This document shows positions 42,797 through 54,200 of a stretch of 64,000 bases of DNA, one piece after another. The notes below the pieces were generated by a model, which was given only the letters and a program-made list of their open reading frames with translations, searched no databases and had not been told where the DNA came from. Positions within the stretch are counted from its first letter, which is position 1. Every line of letters starts with the position of its first letter. The DNA comes from Xanthostigma xanthostigma (lineage: Eukaryota; Arthropoda; Insecta; Raphidioptera; Raphidiidae), in NCBI GenBank assembly GCA_963575645.1, contig OY754468.1, positions 6,572,001 to 6,636,000 of the forward strand. Reading direction: 5' to 3'. The position numbers were made by a program, and so were the translations under genes.

Positions 42797-43578
42797 TAGA
42801 CCAAGATCCCAAACCCGTCAGACCTACGTCATTTCAGTACTGCTAAGATTTTATCAGTAAATGTCCAACATTTAGTTAAAAACGTATGCCAATTTGCTAG
42901 CTTCTAAGCGGGGGCCTTTTAGAGATAAATGGTTCTAAAGGTATTAAAACACCTGCTTACCTACGTACGCAATGTTATTATGCATGATGATTTTTTTTAC
43001 AGCTCCATGAAATGTAGGTTGTTTATTTGTTTCCATGGAGTTTTTCTCTTTTAAACCATAGAGACATTAGACTAGAGTACGCGAGTGAGCCGTGAATGTG
43101 TCGGCAATTCAGACAGAGAACAGTTTCTTATCTCTATGGTAACTGATGATACAAAACAATGCTGATTTGAGTAAACAAGTATCTGGTTTTCTGGAATTTC
43201 TGCAGCGTTCTCTCTCTCTCAACTGAGGACACTTTCACTTATGACAAGCACTCGAACTAGCGTACTCTAGTTACTTATATCTCAATGTTTTAAACTCATG
43301 GAATACTCCGTGTGTGTGTAAACAAATAAAAAACATAAATTTCATGAAGCTGTCAAACAAAAATCATCTAATGCTCTCACTCGCACTCATATGCATGCAT
43401 AATGCCATTGCGTTACTGCGTACGTAGGTAAGCACGTGTTTTTATGTACCTTTAGTACAAGTTATCTCTAAAAGGCTTTCGCTTTCAAGCCAGCAAATTG
43501 GCATACGTTTTTAACTAAATATTGTACATTTACTGAGAAAATCTTAGCAGTTACTAGCGGGTCTAGGATCTTGGTAGA
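42797..43578. mobile_element. Foldback element, ~780 bp, arms over 250 bp
   Basis: Left end 'ccaagatccc.aacccg' mirrors right end 'cgggtctaggatcttgg', both next to TAGA. The arms stay complementary through 'actgctaagattttatcagt', 'gttaaaaacgtatgccaatt', 'ttagagataa', 'gcttacctacgtacgcaat' and 'tccatg(a/g)a' to the 'gagtacgc' segment near the centre (43080/43263). No transposase. Confidence 0.8.
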
Positions 43579-44194
43579 GTAGTTCTAAAATTCAAGTTTC
43601 CGGAGTTGGCGTGTCACCGCGCGCATCTTGGTATCAAGAAAACCATTTGTTTTTTAACGTTTGTTTTTTTTTCCAAGATATCTCCTGAACGGTTGATTTT
43701 CCAGAAAAAAATATCCCTGACTCGAGAAAATTTAAGTTCAAGTTGGTTTGGGATTGCAATTGTAACCAATTTACTCTATTTTAAATTTGATAAGATTGTT
43801 TTCTGTAAAACAAATCGTTCAGAAGATATTTTGAAAAAACATAGAAGTGTCAAAAGTATTTACCAAATGGTGCGCGGCGACGCAAGATCGGAAACTTGAA
43901 AAAATCAAAACTGCGCAATCTTTTACTTGGCACGAATCAACTGGGCTAAAAGTGCAACTGACGGATTATATATTGTGTATGTTTTTATGGTTTTCTCAAT
44001 ATTGTATTTTACTGATTAAAGCTTATTTTGCTTTTTTTAATTTTATTTGTTGTCACTTAACACATAACTAATGAAAATATGTATTTGAAACATTTTATTT
44101 TGCACGTAGTCTAATAAAGCTTAGAACTTTTTCTTTGTTTAATTTTTTTTACCTTGATTGTCTTTTATTTTTGTTATTCTTTTGTGGTATGCAG
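43579..44194. other. No gene recognised
   Basis: The frame at 43606-43899 shows no known domain. Sequence is AT-rich and unique within the window. Confidence 0.35.
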
Positions 44195-44196
44195 AC

Positions 44197-44495
44197 TTAT
44201 TTGTCCAGCCTGCTAGAAACATTGTTGGGATTTCTGCTGGCCGGCAGACTGGCGACGAGGCTGAAAATGACGTCACTGCGGGCTCGCCTGCTAGCTCACA
44301 AGATGGATTTCAAAATTAGAATAGGGGCTATTTTTCTTGCTTGGTCCCCTGCTTGCTCTGAGCTAGAACCAATCAGGAAACAGTATCTTGTCACGTGGCC
44401 GACATGAACAAACGCTCACAAACCAACATGGCGTCATTCTGCTCAGACAACACACGTTTTGGCTCTGTGCTTATATTTGAACTGTCACTGCGCGC
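44197..44495 (+). mobile_element. 'GCTGCACACGAGGC' MITE, partial copy
   Basis: Lacks the left tip and starts at 'tgctagaaacattgttggga'. It continues with 'gaaaatgacgtcactgcggg', 'aaccaatcaggaaacagtat', 'cttgtcacgtgg' and 'gaactgtcactgcgcgc'. Confidence 0.65.
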
Positions 44496-44504
44496 ATTTT
44501 CGAA

Positions 44505-44725
44505 TTGATACTTCTTTTATGATTTCTCCATGCAAATTTTGAACCCTCGTTACACCCTTTTAGGGGTTGAATTTTCAAAAATCCGTTCTTAGCGGATGCC
44601 TACTTTATAATAACTATCTATTTGCCAAATTTCAGCCTAATCTGTTCAGTGGTTTGAGCTGTGCGTTGATAGATCAGTCAGTCAATCAGTCACGGTTTCC
44701 TTTTATGTATTTAGATGTATCTTTC
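44505..44725 (+). repeat. Dispersed retroposon-like repeat
   Basis: Contains 'aatccgttcttagcggatgc', 'ataataactatct', 'gccaaatttcagcc' and 'gagctgtgcgttgata', ending near 'ttatgtatttaga'. It is the inverse of 189-440. I associate this text with lepidopteran genomes, from memory only. Confidence 0.5.
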
Positions 44726-44759
44726 CGAAGGAAAAAATTGTTGGAATCATAGTACTCCT

Positions 44760-45285
44760 TCGAAACGTAATTATATTGAAGGAAAAAAATCGCAAGTGTT
44801 GATCACATCGTAAAGTAAGGCAAAATCAATTATGCAAACTGTAGTTACATGGTTAACTTTGTTGCTTTGTGCATGTAAACGTGAAAATAAACACAATAAC
44901 CTCAAAACTAACTCACCAAGTAAATAATCAACTGCCAAAATTATTTTTCACCTTTACTTTGTGCTTGCCACGTCGAGAGAAGGAATGAAATCCATTATCA
45001 ACAGTTACAATCGTTAAACTTGATCTAACACAATTAGGTACTGCACAACACATATCGTGCTTCTTCTTCGATTTTTCAATGGCGCGTGTAACTTCCATTT
45101 TTGTAAACAGTAAATATTTACAAAAATACGTAGCGCGCAATGCTTTACTACAGAATTAGAATTTATTTATCCAAAGACATACAATATGAGCTGCTTCGCT
45201 AGGATAGTTCACTGAAATGCTGAGTAGATAGCGTTTAGTTGAAAACCCCAATAGTCAGGCCGAGTCTAATACTTCTAGCAAACTA
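44760..45285 (-). mobile_element. THAP-type DNA transposon remnant, copy 2
   Basis: The minus frame 45140-44928 reads MRATYFCKYLLFTKMEVTRA then KSKKKHDMCCAVPNC and GFHSFSRRG. CCAVPNC...FHSF is the beginning of a THAP zinc finger (C-x-x-x-C spacing, then the SF(h)(r)F block). It is homologous to both units at 38668-39274. THAP domains open P-element-type transposases, but only this first part is present. The left-end equivalent 'actattggggttttc' lies at 45250-45264. Confidence 0.65.
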
Positions 45286-45325
45286 AATCACGGTTCCAAG
45301 CTGGCTTCAAAAGATCAGAAAATAT

Positions 45326-45605
45326 CAGGCGCGGTCCGAAGGGGGGGGGGGTCACAGGGGACATGACCCCCCCCCCCCCCAAATCTAAGGTTAAATTGAA
45401 AAATCTCAAAAATTTGCCAAATAATAAAAGGAAATTTTTAGCTACAATACAAAAAGACGACTTCCATTTGTTTTATAGGTATTAAGTAATGTATAAAATA
45501 AAATTGTGTCTTGTGCAATAATGTTTATTTTATTCCAGATACCTATTTTTTATTAGTGTAGTGAGTGACCCCCCCCCCCAAAATTTCAGGCTGCGACCGC
45601 GCCTG
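45326..45605. mobile_element. hAT MITE 'CAGGCGCGGTC', copy 1
   Basis: Starts CAGGCGCGGTCCGAAGGGG and ends GCTGCGACCGCGCCTG. Perfect 8-bp duplication GAAAATAT (45318-45325, 45606-45613). Long G and C runs lie just inside both ends. Same family as 58668-58938. Confidence 0.92.
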
Positions 45606-45613
45606 GAAAATAT

Positions 45614-46169
45614 AGCTAAAAAACACAAATGCAAATCATAAAAACAATATTTTTTACTCATGGTCTTTACTTTTCAAATAGAAAAAAAATACAAATGTTA
45701 AATCCATCTATCAGATACTAAGATCAAACACTGATCTTATAGGTGGAAACTTTTTTGCCACGTAGAGTTATTTAAAACTATTTCTAATAAAATCTATGTT
45801 TCACACAATAAATAATTGAGCTTTGTTTTAAATCTACTTGCTCATAACAAAAGACGAAAGTAATTAAAATCGTCATTTTGTTTTCTTCTGTTTTATTATT
45901 GATGCCGACATTTTAAGTAGGTATCTGTTTAACTTAGTAATCGTTTCTCGAGAAAATTCGAAAGCAAGATTAATTGATTACAGAAGTTGGCTCGTTCCGT
46001 TGAATAGTGGTGAGGGAATGACGTCATCCAGCGAACCTGTCATTTGTGGCAACGGTTATTATTTATAAACTTTAATAGCAGTATTTAATCCATGTCAAAG
46101 AAATCAAAACACGTAATATTGATATTATTTTCCAATAAATTGAATTTTTTAGGTAACTGATTCACGTCA
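45614..46169. other. No gene recognised
   Basis: AT-rich intergenic sequence. Confidence 0.35.
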
Positions 46170-46177
46170 TCCTAGAT

Positions 46178-46453
46178 CAGGGGCGGGCAAATCTTTTGAT
46201 CGCCGGGCCACATAGCTGATGAAAGTTCGACAGCGGGCCCGTATAGCTGATGAAAATTTCACCGCGGGACAAAAATTTGCAGAGCAAAAAAAAAGGTCCT
46301 CACATTCTATTTCCGCATTTGAAGAGCAAAAAAAAAAAGAAAAAACTTCTTTTCGTCTGTTTTGGCGCCCTTGCTATTTCTTTACTATTTTTCTAAAATT
46401 TATAAAATGCTTCGCGCGCCGGACAAAATTGTGCCGCTATTTGCCCAGGCCCG
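46178..46453. mobile_element. Non-autonomous hAT MITE 'CAGGGGCGGGCAAAT'
   Basis: Left end CAGGGGCGGGCAAATC; right end ATTTGCCCAGGCCCG, with the last bases mutated from CTG. Perfect 8-bp duplication TCCTAGAT (46170-46177, 46454-46461). 'gccgggcc' and 'gcgggccc' occur near the left end and 'gcgcgccgg' near the right. The frame inside is incidental. Confidence 0.88.
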
Positions 46454-46461
46454 TCCTAGAT

Positions 46462-47497
46462 GAATATAAATGTCAATTTTGATATTGTCATTATAGGCTG
46501 ATAAAAATATTAACGGTCCGCCAGCTGACGTCATTCCTGCGCTAACGCTGATTGGTCAGATGGAACGAGGGAACCTCTGTAACCTACTAACCTTGATTCA
46601 AAATAGTTACACGTAATGAAAAGTAATCAAATCTGAGCGCTATATTGACATTCACCATTGCTTGCGTGATTTCGACATCGATATGTAGCGTCACTACTAA
46701 GATAGCAGTTGATTTCTCAGTACTGGTTATCGATAAAAGATACAAAGTAACTATTACTCAAAGTAAAATTACCGATTACTGCCAAAACTCAAAAATATTT
46801 GTATTCGACACCACTATGTTTTATGCGTATATATTTGAAATAGATTTATCAACTATATTTTACCTTTCTTTAATTCTGGGTTCCTGGTCCGACTCTCGCT
46901 TTGAATATAGGTTTAAGATTGTCATTTGTTTTCAACTAAATGAAGACCTCCATTTAGTTGGGAACGAGTGACGTTAAATCTGGATTAAGATTTGAAACCC
47001 AGCATAAATCTATCAACTGCAAGCACTAAAAATATATAAATCTAAGCATCTCCCAAGACAACAAAAGCTGAAATTGATTATTTTTATATCATTAACAGTC
47101 ACTAGATACGAAAATTTGATATCTACTTAAAAATAAACTTTGTATTATTGATTTCACATTGTTATTAGTTTTTTCAGGATAGATTTTTTTATTAAACTAC
47201 AATTTATTAATGTATTAATTATTAACTCTATTAAAAATTCAGCTTAATTTCATTTAATAACCTATGTAGATAAAAGAAAACTGAAATATTCTACAGACTT
47301 GAATTTAAAAATAAAGTTTTCACAAATTATACATTGTTGGGTATCTTACACAATTTCACATATTTACGTTTTATAAGAAAATCTGCATTAAAACACGGTT
47401 TCAGAAATGTACAAATAGCTGCTATTTGTAATTATTCATTTCATATAATTTCTGAAACAACACGTCTTTACTGCAAACATTTTTAAAACAACGTGTT
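46462..47497. other. Flacc 3' flank; no other gene
   Basis: This is downstream of the Flacc stop on the minus strand and presumably holds its 3' UTR. Minus-strand AATAAA-type signals can be read near 47190 and 47205, a few hundred bases past the stop; which one is used cannot be decided here. The frame at 46645-46971 has no domain. Confidence 0.4.
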
Positions 47498-48298
47498 CTA
47501 CAAACTCCGTTCAAATAATTGTGCAGCCAATCGGAATAATTCAGGTTCGGGCGGGGGCTGAGTATCGCCCAATTCAATTGTATCTTTAGCAGGCAATTTA
47601 CACAAGTGTCTTCGTATGGCCAAGTCTCTTCGGGCAGACAACGCCCTCTTGAAAGGACCTGCGCCGGCAAAAAGTGCATTTCTCTTTGCCTTCCAATCTT
47701 TCAATGCAACCTGCATTGCACCTATTGGATGAACGTCTTTAAGCGCCGCTTCATCATTTTTTTCAGTCTTAATTTCGCTCTTAACTTCATTTTTAATGTC
47801 GCCATTTTCAACAATTTTACTGTCTTCAATATTCTTGTCTTCCAATTCCTTTTCTTTCAATTCTTTGAATATTTGCGCGGCCAATTCAACGCCAACTAAT
47901 TTAATAGAAACACCAACTCGCGCCAAAACTCGATGGGCATCCCAGTGACGTTTAGCCGATCCTCCGGTGTTCTGTTTGACCCTAGGTCGTGATTCAGCTA
48001 CCAGGCTAGCCCAGTCGACACCTAGTGCGTCACCTAACCCTTTAACTTTCGCTTCTTCTTCGAACTCCTCATCGGATATCGCTTCGAAATCCATTTGATC
48101 AATCGCCTCTTCATCTACCGACTGATGATCTGAAGTTAAATCATTCTGGGTATTTGATGTCGGTGTAGCCGGTTTATGATTAACTACGGCCACATCTTTT
48201 GGAGCTTCTTGATCGTTCGGTTGCACTTGTTCGATCGTTACAGCCACAGGCTGAACTTCAGCTATAACTTCAGTTTCAACTGGCGGTTCAACATTTTC
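47498..48298 (-). CDS. flacc: Flacc terminal exon
   Basis: Acceptor 'aaaatgtttcag', phase 0, 266 codons and a stop. The ATG within the acceptor region (48307) is intronic. It codes an acidic segment, LGDALGVDWASLVAE, then KRHWDAHRVLARVGVSIKLV, a Lys/Glu-rich stretch and RALSARRDLAIRRHLCKLPA, ending RLAAQLFERSL. This is the conserved C-terminal domain of the family. Confidence 0.93.
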   Translation of the reverse strand, partial: ENVEPPVETEVIAEVQPVAVTIEQVQPNDQEAPKDVAVVNHKPATPTSNTQNDLTSDHQSVDEEAIDQMDFEAISDEEFEEEAKVKGLGDALGVDWASLVAESRPRVKQNTGGSAKRHWDAHRVLARVGVSIKLVGVELAAQIFKELKEKELEDKNIEDSKIVENGDIKNEVKSEIKTEKNDEAALKDVHPIGAMQVALKDWKAKRNALFAGAGPFKRALSARRDLAIRRHLCKLPAKDTIELGDTQPPPEPELFRLAAQLFERSL

Positions 48299-51200
48299 CT
48301 GAAACATTTTTTTACTTATTAACTAGATACATACTTAAAAGTTTAAATTAAATATCAAACTACAAATAACGATAATTAATAAGTTATTAATAATTATTAT
48401 TAGTATCTAAACAAATTTGAAGGAAGAGATGTGTTATCGAAGTGAATACATAAAAATGAATTGCGTATTCGATACGGCAAAATAAATATAAAGTTTATAT
48501 GAACCTACTTAATCTTTTTAATGTGGCATTATAACTTGCACACAACTTCGTTTATTTATTTTAACTTAAAAAATATGCAACAAAACGCTTTTTGCTTGTT
48601 TTAGTAGCCAAAAGGTGGTGTAAAGATGTTTTGGCAGCCTTCCACTCTATTATCTTATTGGGGACTTTGATCGGTAACTATATGCAATGTTATACAAACA
48701 CGTAAGGTGCATATAGGGAAATTAACATTGGGGAAAAATGACTGGATCAGAGTGAGCCTTGAAATCTTGTTTTTCAATTTGACAGAAAATATTCTTTTGC
48801 AAAATGAATGTGTATACTACCGAAGAAAATATTCAACATAATCGGACTTTTTTATTAATGGGACATTAAATTCCCAAAAATACTTAAATATGGTGCGAGA
48901 TCAAATATCACCGCCTATTCGTGTTGAACCTAAAGACATTGGGTCACTGATTTACCAACGCGCATACGTCATACCAGTCAGACAATTTTTGAATGAAATT
49001 TTTCCAAACAGATGGAGTTGTTTTTTTGTTTTATTTTTGTACAAAAAATTAAAATAATGATTTATAAGAGCTTTTTATTATTAAAAAAGACAACTAAAAT
49101 AAAAATAAATCAAAATAAAATATACATCCTCAAGATTACCACGATAATTCAATAGAAATAACAATTAATGCAGTCATGGCTAACTCTGATCCAAGTATTT
49201 TTTTCCAATGCTAATTTCCCTATGTGCACCTTACGCGTTTACATACTGTAGATGGTTTAGTTAAAAAAAATAATTTACCGATACAAAAAAAAAAAAAACG
49301 CCACCTCCAAATTCAATTTCAGACTATGTCCCTGATAAGAGGTAGAGAACTATCAATTATTAATTTTTATTAACGAATAACGATCGTTTCGAAAGGTTCT
49401 AAAAACGACTTTTGTCTAAGTTTCTTAGTAAATGACTAATAGACGCAAGGGCGTAGATTTTTTTTCTGGGGGGAGAGGGGTTAAAGCAAAAAAATCAACG
49501 TTTTTTAAGTTTTATTCATATCAAACAAGAATACTCACGAAGGACGGTGTCAAGCAAAATATTAATTTCAAAACTAATTATGTTACAAAATACGCTGTTG
49601 CAATCTTGTCAAATTTTGTTTTTTAGTTCGGTATTCGTAATATTTTCAGTTTTATTTTTTATTATTATGGTCTTGGGAGGTGATTACCCCCCCCCCTACA
49701 TATCTACGCCCTTGAATAAACGATAGTTCACCACCTTTATTTCCTGATATATTATACAACCCAAAATGATTATATGTATAAGTACAGTTCTATTTTGACT
49801 GTTCTATTAAAATAATACACAATATTTCAGAAAACAACTTTAGGGAGAAACTAGTCTATAAAGATGCATATCCAACACAGTCAATGCACAACACTAAAGA
49901 CACAAAACACAAAAAAAGAAGAAAAAACAACGATCTAGAACACAACTAGGTACCTATTTCTTCTAACATCTAACGGTCTAACATAAATAATTCTCAAAAT
50001 AAGTAAATTATGTTAAAGAAAACATCTTTAAATAGTAGTGTTTTGCTGGGGCTTGGGGTGATATATATTATTTTTCAATCTAAAATAAATTTCTTTTTGT
50101 TTTTCTAAAACATTGTCACGTCTTTCAATTGTTAAAAAAAAACAGTATCTTCAATTTTTAGTTCTATAACTTTTGATTTAGCTCATATAATTTCATTAAT
50201 TTTCAGTTTTTACAATCCACAGCCTTTGCTTACATTGAAAAATAATCCGAATTGTCAGCAATGTATTATTTTATTAGATCACAAACGTAGAATTTTAAAC
50301 CTTTCTTCGTGATAATAAATTTTATTCAATTTATTAAATACTTCCAGCTTGTTATAAACCGATATAGGTACTTTATAATAATTGCTTTTTGCACCATTTC
50401 AAGTTTGTTCTCTCATTGAAACCGACTTATCTTCAATCTTCAACAATGATTCTATCTAACAATATAACTTACTAAGTCATAAGCATGCAATTAAAATATT
50501 TTAATAACAAATGAAGCAGATCGTTTACATTTCATCGCTATCAACAATCATGCTATTAATAACAAAAAGAAACAAAACGGGAAGGGTCACATTTCAACAA
50601 TAAACGCATTTTAACAGCCTTGTCAGTTAGGGTGCGTTCCGATATGCACTGGGAGCACTGTACAGTGTGACGTCAATTCAGTATACTGTGAAGCCGTTCC
50701 TTTATAGCCAGTAATACTGGTTACTATTTAAAACGGAACGCACTCCAGTATACTGTCAGCATCGTTTTTTGACGCAGTTTTCAAATGAGCGTATTAAAGA
50801 TTTCTAATTAAATAAGCTCAATTTTTGCAAATTTTCCATTATTTTCAGAAGTCCAAAATAATTTCAGAATTTTTAATGTCAACTGTTTAGCACTCAAGCG
50901 GCTTTGACTGATCACGTGATCAAAGTACTGGCGAGTACCTTACCTCGAAAACGCCAGTGCTCGCAGTAGAAATATATGGTTATTTATGACGTCATATATT
51001 TCCCTAGGGTACTGCGCCAGTATACTGGCGTTCATAACGGAACGAATTTTTCTACAGTAAGAGCACTGGGCAGTGCTCCCAGTGTATATCGGAACGCACC
51101 CTTAATAAACAGTTACTAAAGTACGTTTAATACGAAATTGTTATTTGCATAGAATACTCCATTGCATTTTTATTATGCAAAACGAAAACATAGGTCAATT

Positions 51201-54200
51201 TGAACTTAAAAATTTGATTGGTTGAAACGTCAGAATTTATTTAAACGACATGTGACGTCACTAGATGTATGTGTTGGTAAGTTCTGAACTCTCAAAGCGT
51301 GTGTGGGTAATACAGAACTCCTCGGTTTGTAACTTTGTTGGTTAAATTCTGGAGATAGACGTATTTTTGTGAGGATCACTTTGAAGTACCTAATTAAAAA
51401 CTACACAATTTAGAAACGGAAGTTTTTAAATATGACATCAGACGTACTATTCTGTTTAAATAGCACATGAAATTTAGTCGATGTTAATAACGTTTCATAT
51501 CTCAGAAATAGTGATTCATAGGAAAAAAATTTAAGAACAGTTTTTGTAGACAATTCCAAGATTTACAGCTTTTGTCTGACCTATTTTTAGATAACATTTA
51601 TCGTTTACGATAAAAGTGCAAAAACCCGATACTTTAAACCTTTGACCTTAAATCAATTTTTTAGCAGATGTAGGATCGGTGGACACTTTTGATATTTCAT
51701 TTGTAATAGTGTACCTAAGACCTGTACCAATTTTCAGCTCTATTCGAATTATAGTAAATTGAAATGTTTATTTTAACTGGACTATTAGGTACGATTATAT
51801 TTTGCATGACTGTCTAAAAAACACATCAAACCAGAAATTATATCAAACGACACCTAAAATACGAATTGAAATCTTACTGATTCAACAGATCTAGTCACAA
51901 TCTCTGTAACACAACTCGGTACAATATCGATGTAGTCACAATTCAAATCCTCGACCTGTTGAATTTAATTTGCAAACTATTAAAACAATTTTTGTGTTTA
52001 TCACGGCCGGACAAAATATTATCTTTCCAAAAAAAGTACATTTTTGTGAACTTATTACAGCAATTTTTTTCCAGCTTTGACAAACAATAACATTGTTTTG
52101 TTATTATTGTTTTGCCTAAACAATAATTGTCTGTTAATATTCTGTCCAGCTTTTACAAACAACCAATCAAATTAAGGCTAGGCTTTTCAAAGGTCTCAAT
52201 CCATATAAGTAACCTCTATTTTTTCTTATTTTATAAATTAGGTTATGATAGCTATACATCAGTAAAAATATATGATGCAGATTTTTTGTAATAGATAATT
52301 TTGAAAATACAATAGAACCTCTAGAAATCGAACTTCAAGGGAGACGCAATAAATTCGAGTTATAGAGGTTAAAATTCATTCTAACTAATCTTGAGTTACA
52401 GAACATTGCTATGTTCGAAATATAGAGGTCCAATTTGTTTTTTCGAGTTATGGAGCGAAATGGTTTGTAGAAACCCACTGATTATTTCGACCTATAGAGG
52501 GTTGAAATTTTGAGTAATGGAGGTCTTGGGGTTTGAGGGGAAGGGAACAAAACATTTTTTCGAGTTTTGGAGATTTTCAGCTTATCAAGGTTCAACTTAA
52601 AGAGTGTATAGAAAAAAATCCATCATATCTGTTAAATTTTAATCTCGTTTAAATAAGCCAGCATGGATTAAATCAGACATACTAAATCGAGACCCGGTGG
52701 AACTTATGGACTGAGATCTGTGAAGTCTAACCTAAAAATAATGAAAGCAATAATGCACTTACGTCTTCTCTGTTGAGTATTTCGTCTGCGTCGTCACTAA
52801 TTTCACTCAAATCGTCTTCTAAAACGATAGAATCGTTCAAGTTTGGTTTTTTAGCTTCGATGGCGTCCGGCAGCGGTCCATCGGCCGGCCGTTTTCCTAG
52901 TGTTGTTTCTTTTGGAACTTCCACATGCGCGACGGGTGGCTCCGGTTCAGGTTTATGTATTGGAGGGGGCTCGTGGTCGGGAATTTTGGGGTTTCTCCTG
53001 TGGTCGGGATGAATTTCTTCTTTTATACCTTTAAATTTAAAAGAAAATATAAAAACATCTACATAAATAATATTGTAATTCTGTTTGGGCCACTACACAA
53101 AAACAACGAAGCTATTTTTTTTTTTAATTTCAAATATGCTTTACAGTTCGTCCAACTGAGAGCTTAGCCTACAAGCTATATCAGAATTTCAAACTTGAAT
53201 GCAATTCTGCCGCTTAAAGTATGATTTTCATAATTTTTAATAAAATTCGATAAAAATTATGAAAAACATAATAAAAGTGTACCATTATTACTACTTTACT
53301 GTAGTATGGTTTTGAAATATAGTAGACAGTGAGCATAGGCGTAGCAATGATTTTATCCTGGGGGGGGGGGGGGGGCAAATTTTCAACTCTACCTACCATT
53401 ACCAGCTGCCACTTATACATAATTTGAAAACTGTTCAACACAGCTTTCTAGAGAAATTTCACGACAAAGAAAATATGTAGATTGTTGTAGATTTATCTTG
53501 TTATTTGTACGTGAACAATTAATATTCTAGGGTAAGCGAGGCCCACCTGACACCCCCCTCTTGCTATGGCAATGACATCATTATAGTACGGTTTGTTTGG
53601 TGGAGCGGCAAAGCAATGAAATGCAATTATGCGGATAATATTAAATTGTGAAGTATAATTGTATTAGTCACGCTCTACTATTTATGAACCGTACATTAAA
53701 CGATCTTCAGTATTTAATAAAACAGACAAATTTTACCAATAAAATTAAAAATTGTTTCCAGTTAGCTTGGAACTTTTTTTTTAATATTACGCTAAATTGT
53801 TTAGCAAGTATAAAAAATAAAATAAAATACGAACCATGAAACTGAGGTTCTTCTCTATGCGGAATCATCCCTCTTGGTGGCATTCTATTTGGCGGTACCT
53901 GTCGTTCTTGTGGCCAATCGTTCTGCCAATTTCGTCGTCTATCTTCACCTTGCCAATTGTCAATCGGAGGTCGATCATAGCCACCTCGCCATTCGTCTTC
54001 TACAACCGGATGCTCCACCTGATCCCAATCCTCTCTATGGCCTTCGGTCCATTCATGCTGTGGGCCTCTGTCATTCCACGTTTCGTGTCTGTTATTTATA
54101 TAATCTTGTTTATTCCAGTCGCCTCTGCCTTTTTGATTATCTCTCGGATATCCACGCTCACTTCTAATTTCCCTCGTGTCTCTCATATCGTCCCATGTAT

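Noticed and set aside
43606-44071. Two overlapping frames at 43.6-44.1 kb
   Set aside because: AT-rich, no recognisable domain, no splice context; likely chance.
52727-52924. Stand-alone small gene starting at Met 52924
   Set aside because: It is the end of Flacc exon 2; phases match both neighbours and the donor gtaagt follows.
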